Part shown: positions 1 through 5,587 of the stretch, piece by piece
Position numbering within the stretch: the first letter of the stretch is position 1
Layout: each line of letters begins with the position of its first letter
Origin: Methanosarcinales archaeon
GTDB taxonomy: Archaea > Halobacteriota > Syntropharchaeia > Alkanophagales > Methanospirareceae
Reading direction: 5' to 3'
Assembly (NCBI GenBank): GCA_025464345.1
Contig: JAODGP010000024.1
Coordinates: forward strand, 1-7,234
Length of the DNA stretch: 7,234 nt
The notes under the pieces: generated by a model
Seen by the model: only the letters and a program-made list of their open reading frames with translations
Database searches by the model: none
What the model was told of the DNA's origin: nothing
Position numbers and translations under genes: made by a program

Positions 1-21
1 CAATTCTTGCTTTTCTCTTCA

Positions 22-44
22 ATCAAACTTTAGAAAAGTTTGAT
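22..44. repeat. Perfect 10-bp inverted repeat with 3-base loop
   Basis: The arm ATCAAACTTT (22-31) is followed by AGA and then its exact reverse complement AAAGTTTGAT (35-44). The right arm ends on the first base of the minus-strand TGA stop codon (44-46) of the broken gene described next. As minus-strand RNA it would fold into a short AU-rich hairpin immediately after the stop. It could be a transcript 3'-end or stability element, a protein-binding palindrome, or a dispersed repeat. No strong U-tract follows it on the minus strand, so a classical intrinsic terminator is not supported. Confidence 0.6.
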
Positions 45-511
45 CAAAACGCTTCGCAGTCCACATAAACATGTTCCCTCTTAGCCATAACACGCCCGAG
101 AGGCGGTTCATCCCTCAGCAATTTCCCTGCTTTATTCAGAATATGGATATTTGTCCTTAAATCTGTAATTCTACACTTACTAAGAGGCTTTTTTGGTTTG
201 TGCGTGATTCTTCCAGCGGCTATCACGCCAAAGCCATACCTGCGGCTATCCGGCTAACAGTATGAGCGTCTCCGGAATACAACCTGACGCTGTCCCCGCA
301 TATCTCCTCCACATCTTTCATTATCTCCACGATATGCATCGCTTCCGAATCTGTTGACCTGTAAACTTTTAAAAACTGGATAAGGACTCACGTTCATCCT
401 CGACAGAGTAATTTTGCGGTATTCTGATCCCTGTTCGCTCGAACCACCGGTATGGCGTATCCCGGCAGAATTGAGTAGGCACAATAAAACATACTCTTTT
501 TGTATTCCCAT
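44..511 (-). pseudogene. Broken gene of unknown family, three apparent single-base deletions
   Basis: I do not recognise this family. From the ATG at 511 the original frame soon looks non-coding and hits TAG at 254-256. A more protein-like path appears if one base is restored at each of three places: the GGG just after the start codon, the T5 run at 371-375, and a GG near position 235. The path then reads through about 156 residues to the TGA at 44-46. It passes through YRWFERTGIRIPQNYS, then an acidic helical stretch (STDSEAMHIVEIMKDVEEI), then a glycine-rich AAGYGFGVIAAG, and ends with REHVYVDCEAF. All three breaks have the same sign and fall in short homopolymers, so pseudogene decay or base-calling error are both possible. 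A TATA-like box lies upstream at 536-544. The reconstruction is inference; the interrupted frames are directly visible. Confidence 0.5.
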
Positions 512-535
512 GTCAGAAAATGGGGGTGGGAATGC

Positions 536-544
536 TTATATTTT
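536..544 (-). promoter_or_regulatory. TATA-like box upstream of the broken gene
   Basis: On the minus strand this reads AAAATATAA. Its centre is about 29 bases before the ATG at 511, which would give a leaderless or very short-leader transcript, a common archaeal arrangement. No Shine-Dalgarno sequence precedes that ATG, which agrees with leaderless translation. Confidence 0.4.
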
Positions 545-554
545 GCCATAGCAT

Positions 555-575
555 AAAAAGTTCACATCCCGGAAC
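555..575 (-). terminator. Possible terminator after the raSEA operon
   Basis: Directly after the raSEA stop codon the minus strand has a weak 4-bp stem (GTTC/GAAC, 560-575) followed by a T5 run (555-559). Archaeal termination often needs only a T-rich tract. The stem is short, so this is a modest call. Confidence 0.3.
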
Positions 576-1544
576 TTATATCGGAACAACTCCCATAATA
601 GCAGCCCCGAAGAGGTACTCATCATACTTCAGGATTGACTGCCATCTATATACGCAATCGCAATTCAGCCCCTTCAGGATGCCCGTATCCTGAGTGATAT
701 TGAACCGCTTTATCGCTTCCTTCAACGTATTATCGCAGTAGCCGCAATTGTGCGGTCCTCTGATATGCCCGGCACCCACGGGGTCTGAGATGACCGTCAT
801 ACTGCGTCTCTTCTCTTTTAGCGTCTTCAGCACTTCCACTGCGCTCCACAGCCATGGCGGGCGATAGTAGCCCTGTCTCCATAGCGATTCCAGCTCCGTG
901 TGCCTCTGGACATTACAGAGGTTCATTGATATTGTGCGACTGTAAGGTGCAACGAGCTCTGCTGATTTTATGACGTCCTCTATCGCTGCTCGCTCGGATA
1001 CAAATGGCGGCTTGAGTAGCAGATATGTCCTCACCGTCGCACCACAGTCCGTTATCAACCCTGCAGCAGTTTTGTAATCCTCGAATGAGAAGCCTTTGTT
1101 TATATACTCCAGTCTGATGAAATCGTCCGCAGTCTCCAGCCCCATAGCGACCTCAAGCTCTATGCCCGCCAGGTCCGCCAAAGCATCCGCAGTCACATAC
1201 TCCGGTCTCGTCTCTATTATCAATCTCTTCACATCCTGCCGCTGTCGCAGCATCTCTGCTATATGCCGCCTCGTAGCACCGGATACCTCACGCTCATCGA
1301 GGAAGCTGCCGGAAGTGTATAACTTGAGTATGAAATCCTCGTTCTTCGGACTCGCAGTGGTTAATGCATACCTCAACTGGCTGAGAATATCAGCCTGAGT
1401 CACATCGTGCGATGATTCATGCCAGTAGCCACACATCCGGCATTTACGCCACTGACAGCCAGCAGTTCTCAATATAACCGTGAGGCACCTTACAGGTTCA
1501 TGCTCATCATGCTCGTAATCGAGCCACAGAGCCACCGGACTCAT
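576..1544 (-). CDS. raSEA: Archaeosine biosynthesis radical SAM protein RaSEA
   Basis: This 322-residue protein is the radical SAM partner of ArcS. In the known pathway it cleaves the lysine adduct of preQ0 at position 15 of tRNA to give archaeosine (G+). The [4Fe-4S] site is C30, C35 and C38, in the context AGCQWRKCRMCGYW. The CX4CX2C spacing is one residue wider than the classical CX3CX2C. Further landmarks are TSGSF at 77-81, ETRPEYV at 111-117 and GLET at 135-138, consistent with the partial TIM barrel of this family. The C-terminal part has two more cysteine pairs, C267-X2-C270 and C295-X-C297, which could bind a second metal centre (inference). The ATG overlaps the arcS stop as ATGA. 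A GGAGGT Shine-Dalgarno sequence (1554-1559) precedes it by 9 bases, fixing the start. The overlap with arcS implies coupled translation and suits a two-subunit enzyme. Confidence 0.93.
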   Translation of the reverse strand: MSPVALWLDYEHDEHEPVRCLTVILRTAGCQWRKCRMCGYWHESSHDVTQADILSQLRYALTTASPKNEDFILKLYTSGSFLDEREVSGATRRHIAEMLRQRQDVKRLIIETRPEYVTADALADLAGIELEVAMGLETADDFIRLEYINKGFSFEDYKTAAGLITDCGATVRTYLLLKPPFVSERAAIEDVIKSAELVAPYSRTISMNLCNVQRHTELESLWRQGYYRPPWLWSAVEVLKTLKEKRRSMTVISDPVGAGHIRGPHNCGYCDNTLKEAIKRFNITQDTGILKGLNCDCVYRWQSILKYDEYLFGAAIMGVVPI

Positions 1545-3304
1545 AGTGTTATGACCTCCCGCACATCTATTGCCACGCCTCTGATCGATTCCACCATCTC
1601 CCAGCCGCTCATCCTCGCCCTGCCCACACCAAACACACGGTCACTGTAGAATATGACCTCGTCATTCGGTCTTATCTCACCGCTCGCATTCATAACGCCG
1701 GGTGCGAGTATCGCCCCTTTCGGGATAAAATCACCGCCTATCTCCACTTTGTATGGTGTGATTCGTGCGATTCGCCGTGCTCCTGCCACGGAGAGAGCCA
1801 TAAGCCCGTATTCAGGCACAACACGTGCGAGCACATCGCCGGTGACTGATACGAGCCTGAGTGCGGGATACTTCCCGACCACTCTTGTACTACCACGCAG
1901 GAGTTCATCACCGGCACCGATACCAAACTGGTAATCCGCCATCGCCTTTACCACCCCTGTGCGAATGCCTGATTCCTTACTCGTGGCACACAGGTTCGCA
2001 ATGCAACTCCTCAGCCGGTGTATCGCCTCCTCTGAATGCTCTTTCTCCTGCTCTTCACACGTGAATATCACCTCTATGCCCTTATCTTCAGTCACAGACT
2101 CGCATATCGCCCTGTATGCGCCTCTTAGATGCGCAACGATGACATCATAGTTCCCGAGATTCTTATCGAGATACGCATCCAGGCGTGAAGCAACCCATGC
2201 ACGTTCCTCAGCATCCCAGTAACCGGTTACAGGTATATCATAGAATGCTGCGGGATATACGAGCTCGAGTTCTCGTGGCACCACCCCGAGCGGTGATGTC
2301 AGAATCAATTCGTGCACATGCCCTCTATAATCACGAATGGCATTGATGATCCTCCTGTGCGATTGCGAGCTTGAATATGGCTTCTTCGCCGCACATGGCA
2401 GTATCAGCAGTATTCGCTTAGCAGGTGGTGCGTATCGTGCAAGAATGCGATTTGCGAATCGTCTGACCTCTATACGCCTGAGTGATTCCATGGTGTTTAT
2501 TTTCATCGCTATTTTACGCGCGATTGGCGTTCCTGGCTCGAAGTATTCCTGTTTTGTATCCAGTATACGCAGTGCTGCAGTTAAAAACGCCGATGACCGC
2601 ACACGTAACTCAACATACTCACGCAGTGTGCCGGTTCTTATGTATTCCCTTATTTTACGCAGTTCTCGTTCCAGTAATAGCGTATTGTGCCTGGCTATCT
2701 TCGCACGTGCATCTGCATTCAGCTCCTGTAATTTGCTCACGTCTGTTGAGGTGCATACGGAGCAGTTGCAGGGTAACTCTTCCAGTTCTGATACCCGTAG
2801 CTCGCATTCTTCGAGCTGGTATATGCCTGAGTAGCCCTTTATCAGTGCATTTATGTCATCCAGTATATCCACGCCCATATATACGAGCAGTGCTGCATTC
2901 TCCGGAGTAGCTATCGCAGGTGTCCATAAAGCCACATCAGGTGGTATCTCACTCCTCGCATCTATTACCCTGCGAACGAACGCCTCAGGCGTCTTGAGCA
3001 TGCTGGAAGCGAACCCGATTACGAAGACATCAACATATAAAGGGCTCTCTCTCTGCTTATGGTGGAGTGGATGCACTTCAGGCAGCAGGACAGTGCCACG
3101 TGGGCTGTTCCAGCCGTCTTTCGTGCTCAGTGCTGCGAATGCTGGCGAATCCACGTTTATCAATTCGATTTCTTCTCTGATACCGCTCTCAGCGCTGACC
3201 AGAGCAGGAGTTTGCAACCGCCCGGTCGGTGTTATGAGCCTGCCTATCCTCGCTGCACCGTCCCGCCTCTTCACCTCGTAGTATCTGCTCAAATCACCAG
3301 CCAC
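1541..3304 (-). CDS. arcS: Archaeosine synthase ArcS (TgtA2), lysine transfer to preQ0-tRNA
   Basis: This 587-residue protein is related to tRNA-guanine transglycosylase. In the known pathway ArcS works after TgtA has inserted preQ0 at G15 of tRNA; it joins lysine to the nitrile carbon, and RaSEA finishes the reaction. Residues 1-290 are the TGT-like barrel, with a zinc site C179-X-C181-X2-C184 and probably H206. The ArcS signature PC-X3-KPY-X2-S-X2-H is exact at 303-316, in a central domain that continues through LGVVPRELE (339-347) and FYDIPVTGYW (354-363). A PUA RNA-binding domain closes the protein at about 517-585, with IRPNDEV and GVGRARMS. The GTG start at 3304 overlaps pdxS by 11 bp and has only a weak AGGT two bases upstream; later starts such as the TTG at 3292 are possible. 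TgtA itself is not in the window. Confidence 0.95.
   Translation of the reverse strand: MAGDLSRYYEVKRRDGAARIGRLITPTGRLQTPALVSAESGIREEIELINVDSPAFAALSTKDGWNSPRGTVLLPEVHPLHHKQRESPLYVDVFVIGFASSMLKTPEAFVRRVIDARSEIPPDVALWTPAIATPENAALLVYMGVDILDDINALIKGYSGIYQLEECELRVSELEELPCNCSVCTSTDVSKLQELNADARAKIARHNTLLLERELRKIREYIRTGTLREYVELRVRSSAFLTAALRILDTKQEYFEPGTPIARKIAMKINTMESLRRIEVRRFANRILARYAPPAKRILLILPCAAKKPYSSSQSHRRIINAIRDYRGHVHELILTSPLGVVPRELELVYPAAFYDIPVTGYWDAEERAWVASRLDAYLDKNLGNYDVIVAHLRGAYRAICESVTEDKGIEVIFTCEEQEKEHSEEAIHRLRSCIANLCATSKESGIRTGVVKAMADYQFGIGAGDELLRGSTRVVGKYPALRLVSVTGDVLARVVPEYGLMALSVAGARRIARITPYKVEIGGDFIPKGAILAPGVMNASGEIRPNDEVIFYSDRVFGVGRARMSGWEMVESIRGVAIDVREVITL
1554..1559 (-). promoter_or_regulatory. 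Shine-Dalgarno sequence of raSEA inside arcS
   Basis: GGAGGT on the minus strand, 9 bases before the raSEA ATG at 1544, within the last codons of arcS. It supports independent ribosome loading or re-initiation at the ATGA overlap. Confidence 0.7.
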
Positions 3305-4199
3305 GTACCTGCATCATCTCAGTCTCTGGCAGTGCGGTCACCTCTATACCTTTCATCGGCATACCCAGCCCCTTTGAGATCTCCGCCAGTCGCTTTGGAT
3401 CATCAAAGCAGTTAACCGCTTCCACAATCGCGGAAGCCATCTGTGACGGATTCTCAGACTTGAATATACCTGAACCAACGAACACGCCATCTGCACCGAG
3501 TCGCATCATGAGTGCGGCATCAGCGGGTGTTGCTATACCGCCAGCAGCGAAATTGACCACCGGCAGCCGCTGCAGTTCCGCAGTCTCATGCACAAGCTCA
3601 TACGATACCTTCAGCTCCCTCGCAACGTCACGCAGCTCCTCCCCGGTCTTGCCTTTCAGCGACCTTATCTCGCCCATGATCAGTTTCATATGCCGAACCG
3701 CTTCCTTGACATCGCCCGTACCCGCTTCGCCTTTCGTCCTTATCATCGCCGCACCCTCCTCTATACGCCGCAGTGCCTCGCCCAGATCACGAGCGCCACA
3801 TACGAACGGCACGGTGAATTTACGCTTATCCACATGGTGTGTATCAACAGGAGTAAGAACCTCTGATTCGTCCACCATGTCCACGCCCAGAGCTTCCAGT
3901 ATCTCCGCCTCCACAAAATGACCTATCCGGCATTTCGCCATTACCGGTATGGTAACTGCATCCATAATCTCGGTGATAACAGCGGGGTCTGCCATTCGCG
4001 CTACACCGCCCGCCTTCCTTATGTCCGCAGGTACGGCATGCAACGCCATTACCGCAACAGCACCCGCTTCCTCCGCTATTACCGCCTGCTCCGCGTTCGT
4101 AACATCCATAATTACCCCACCCTTCTGCATTGATGCGAATCCACGCTTCAAAAGCTCTGTTCCATGCCTGAGATTACCGATCATTATTCTATCCGCCAT
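3294..4199 (-). CDS. pdxS: Pyridoxal 5'-phosphate synthase lyase subunit PdxS
   Basis: This is a 301-residue TIM-barrel enzyme that makes pyridoxal 5'-phosphate from ribose 5-phosphate, glyceraldehyde 3-phosphate and ammonia. The ammonia is supplied by the glutaminase PdxT, which is not in this window. Near-complete family signatures are visible: MDVTNAEQA, VPADIRKAGGVARMADP, MAKCRIGH, ALGVDMVDESEVLTP, RTKGEAGTG, NFAAGGIATPADAALMM and GADGVFVGSGIFKS. The two catalytic lysines are those of MAKCRIGH (K89 from this start) and RTKGE (K156). The aspartate of MDVTNAEQ is present. An upstream in-frame GTG at 4208 would add three residues, but it lies inside the Shine-Dalgarno sequence of the ATG at 4199, so I take the ATG. 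The gene is first in the operon and overlaps arcS by 11 bp. The protein is normal in length. Confidence 0.97.
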   Translation of the reverse strand: MADRIMIGNLRHGTELLKRGFASMQKGGVIMDVTNAEQAVIAEEAGAVAVMALHAVPADIRKAGGVARMADPAVITEIMDAVTIPVMAKCRIGHFVEAEILEALGVDMVDESEVLTPVDTHHVDKRKFTVPFVCGARDLGEALRRIEEGAAMIRTKGEAGTGDVKEAVRHMKLIMGEIRSLKGKTGEELRDVARELKVSYELVHETAELQRLPVVNFAAGGIATPADAALMMRLGADGVFVGSGIFKSENPSQMASAIVEAVNCFDDPKRLAEISKGLGMPMKGIEVTALPETEMMQVRGW

Positions 4200-4204
4200 A
4201 TCTC

Positions 4205-4211
4205 TCACCTC
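4205..4211 (-). promoter_or_regulatory. Shine-Dalgarno sequence deciding the pdxS start
   Basis: GAGGTGA on the minus strand, 5 bases before the ATG at 4199, matches the archaeal anti-Shine-Dalgarno tail. The alternative GTG start at 4208 is formed by three of these bases, so it is very unlikely to be used. Confidence 0.8.
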
Positions 4212-4229
4212 AACACAGAATTTATGGCT

Positions 4230-4251
4230 ATTATAAAAATAATTTTATAAT
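4230..4251. promoter_or_regulatory. Palindromic divergent TATA element between pdxS and the small-gene pair
   Basis: ATTATAAAA (4230-4238), a 4-base spacer ATAA, and the exact reverse complement TTTTATAAT (4243-4251). Each strand therefore carries an identical TTTTATAAT box. Exactly 30 bases separate each box from the start codon it faces: the ATG of pdxS at 4199 and the ATG of the small gene at 4282. This is the right spacing for archaeal TATA boxes with short leaders. A second AT-rich TATAAAAT at 4257-4264 is too close to the plus-strand start to be its main box. Confidence 0.65.
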
Positions 4252-4281
4252 CAAAGTATAAAATAAAACAAGGCGATAAAA

Positions 4282-4437
4282 ATGGGTGAAGAAGACGGTA
4301 AAGAGAAGAAGACGATAGAGATAGATCCAAAGGAACTGAAATCCGGGGTTTGCAGAATAGACTCTTCCTTAGGCGAAAAATTAGCCATATGTAAATCAGA
4401 CGATGGTAAAATCAGGATATTCAAGGTAGAAGAGTAG
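4282..4437 (+). CDS. Small protein, first of a tandem pair, unknown function
   Basis: A 51-residue protein that I cannot assign to a family. It opens with a charged stretch (MGEEDGKEKK), followed by what looks like short beta strands: TIEIDPKELKSGVC, then EKLAICKSDDGKIRIFKVEE, where DDGK would make a tight turn. It has two cysteines (C24, C37) and no signal peptide or membrane segment, so it is probably cytoplasmic. The ATG is preceded 4 bases upstream by AGGCGAT (4271-4277), one mismatch from the archaeal Shine-Dalgarno sequence, and by a TATA box at 4243-4251. The next gene begins 6 bases after the stop and encodes a related protein: EI, K, VC and EK, GK, I, K, E fall at matching positions. 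The segment is visibly more AT-rich than the enzymes around it. The promoter, Shine-Dalgarno sequence and paralogue together support a real gene. Confidence 0.65.
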   Translation: MGEEDGKEKKTIEIDPKELKSGVCRIDSSLGEKLAICKSDDGKIRIFKVEE

Positions 4438-4443
4438 TGTAAC

Positions 4444-4632
4444 ATGTTATCACCATTCCGTCTCTTCTTCAGGAGAGTAAAAGCAGAAATAGTTTTAGAT
4501 GATACTAAATTTAAAGTGTGCGAGGGCAAGGTAGTTTCTGTATGGGATTGGAAGAAGATGAGAAACGAGAAATGGTTAGTGCATTTGGATGAAAAGGGTA
4601 AGTTCAGTATAAAGAAATTAGAGTACAGGTGA
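4444..4632 (+). CDS. Small protein, second of a tandem pair, unknown function
   Basis: A 62-residue basic protein of unrecognised family. After a hydrophobic and arginine-rich start (MLSPFRLFFRR) it has probable beta strands at VKAEIVLDD, KFKVCEGKVVSVWDW, EKWLVHLDEKGKFSI and KKLEY. It aligns by eye with the preceding protein in two ungapped blocks: E15-I16, K22, V25-C26 against E13-I14, K20, V23-C24; and E42-K43, G52-K53, I56, K58, E60 against E32-K33, G42-K43, I46, K48, E50. It differs by an insert of 8 residues between the blocks. The start lies 6 bases after the upstream stop with no good Shine-Dalgarno sequence nearby, so translational coupling is likely. Its end faces the trkA stop across 48 bases, a convergent arrangement. 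Confidence 0.65.
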   Translation: MLSPFRLFFRRVKAEIVLDDTKFKVCEGKVVSVWDWKKMRNEKWLVHLDEKGKFSIKKLEYR

Positions 4633-4680
4633 TGAGAAAGGGAGAGTGGTATGGGTTTGGGACTGCGTTTTAAGGCTAAG

Positions 4681-5331
4681 CTAAGGGGCGAACATAGAAC
4701 TTACCTTCTCCACACTCTTCGCCTTCGCAAATATCGTGACCACGTCACGTGATTTAATCACTGTGTCCCCCTTTGGCAGTATTATATCGCCATTGCGCTC
4801 TATCGCCACTATTATTCCTTCTTTTAACCGCAGTTCGGAGATCTTCTTACCCACTACCTTCGAATTATCAGATACGATAATCTCAAAGATTTCGGCTTTA
4901 CCGCCACTAATCGGCAGGAAATCCTTTATCCTGGGGCGTTTCACCGAGAAATAGAGGTGACTGGCGACCGTCATATCCGGATTCTCATACATGTGTATGC
5001 CCGCCTGTTTGAACATCTCTACATGCTCCTCCTGATTCACCACCGCGACAGTCTTCTTTGTACCCATACCCTTCGCCGTCAATGCCATCATCAGGTTTGC
5101 AGCATCATCCGATGTTGTGGCTATAAGCGCGTGTGCCCTTTGGGCTTCTGCCTGCTCCAGGGTCGATCGCTCCGTTGCATCTCCTACTATCGTAAGCACG
5201 TCGTATTTCGCCGCGATTTCGCGGCATCGCTTCTCATCCTGGTCTATCACCACCACGTCGTTCTTCTCCTGCGTCGCTAACTTCACAAGATTCTTACCGA
5301 TTCCGCCCAGTCCCACTATTATCAGGTACAT
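4681..5331 (-). CDS. trkA: TrkA-type NAD-binding potassium transport regulator
   Basis: A 216-residue cytosolic protein with one TrkA-N Rossmann domain and one TrkA-C domain, the size of a single-copy TrkA/KtrA-like ring subunit. The mononucleotide fold begins at residue 1 with MYLIIVGLGGIGKNLV; GXGXXG is at residues 7-12. Acidic residues follow at the second strand (VVVIDQDEKR), then VGDATERSTLEQA and ATTSDDAANLMMA. The TrkA-C part runs from about 145, with VVGKKISELRLKEG and DVVTIFAK. Such proteins gate Trk/Ktr potassium channels in response to NAD(H) or nucleotides. No channel gene lies in the window, so the partner is unknown. A GTG at 5355 would add 8 residues (MSGRKSRS), but the fold starts exactly at the ATG at 5331, so I prefer that. 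A TATA box at 5374-5382 would start the transcript near 5355, giving a short leader. The gene ends in TAG. Confidence 0.88.
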   Translation of the reverse strand: MYLIIVGLGGIGKNLVKLATQEKNDVVVIDQDEKRCREIAAKYDVLTIVGDATERSTLEQAEAQRAHALIATTSDDAANLMMALTAKGMGTKKTVAVVNQEEHVEMFKQAGIHMYENPDMTVASHLYFSVKRPRIKDFLPISGGKAEIFEIIVSDNSKVVGKKISELRLKEGIIVAIERNGDIILPKGDTVIKSRDVVTIFAKAKSVEKVSSMFAP

Positions 5332-5373
5332 TGATCTTGATTTCCTGCCACTCACTTAAATAGTTACCACCTG

Positions 5374-5382
5374 CATAAATAT
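5374..5382 (-). promoter_or_regulatory. TATA-like box of trkA
   Basis: ATATTTATG on the minus strand, preceded by the purine-rich GGG of GGGAT as a possible BRE. It lies about 25 bases before the GTG at 5355, predicting a start of transcription around that base and a leader of about 24 bases to the preferred ATG at 5331. Confidence 0.4.
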
Positions 5383-5587
5383 CCCATTGCAAAGCCTCTG
5401 CGCTCTCCGTGACCCTGCGGTTGATCAATAATAAGGGCGAATGTTTTTGTTAAGGACCACTGTGGGCACTTATTCGCCACCAGTATGAATTTCGGATCCG
5501 CTGTTCGTTAAGGGTACATAAGAGTACAAAAGTAAATGGAAACCCGGTACAGAACGAATTTGGGATAAGGACATGCTCAAAGAATTC
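5383..5587. other. Intergenic stretch without a supported gene
   Basis: Between the trkA promoter and the radical SAM stop codon I see no credible coding frame on either strand; plus-strand ATGs give only 8-15 codons. The only structure noted is a 7-bp inverted repeat GGCGAAT/ATTCGCC (5436-5442 and 5472-5478) with a 29-base loop, too weak to interpret. No tRNA-like fold was seen. Confidence 0.4.

Noticed and set aside
254..256. In-frame TAG between two open stretches of the left-end gene, read as pyrrolysine
   Set aside because: The same frame would read through for 155 codons, but its middle part is arginine-, serine- and cysteine-rich like an out-of-phase translation, while another frame there looks truly coding. 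TAG is also used as an ordinary stop by trkA and by the 51-residue gene.
1653..3415. Several long open frames on the plus strand opposite arcS and pdxS
   Set aside because: They lie entirely antisense to well-recognised genes, have serine- and arginine-rich low-quality translations, and lack ribosome sites or family motifs.
4251..4529. Minus-strand open frame across the small-gene region
   Set aside because: It is antisense to the two small plus-strand genes. Those have the promoter, a Shine-Dalgarno sequence for the first gene, and mutual similarity.
4633..4680. Short plus-strand frame of 13 codons after the second small gene
   Set aside because: ATG overlaps the stop region with a plausible AGGTGA-like sequence, but the product would be only 13 residues with no conservation evidence.
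5436..5478. Inverted repeat GGCGAAT/ATTCGCC
   Set aside because: Only 7 bp with a 29-base loop in a gene-free stretch; no supporting context for a riboswitch, RNA gene or operator.
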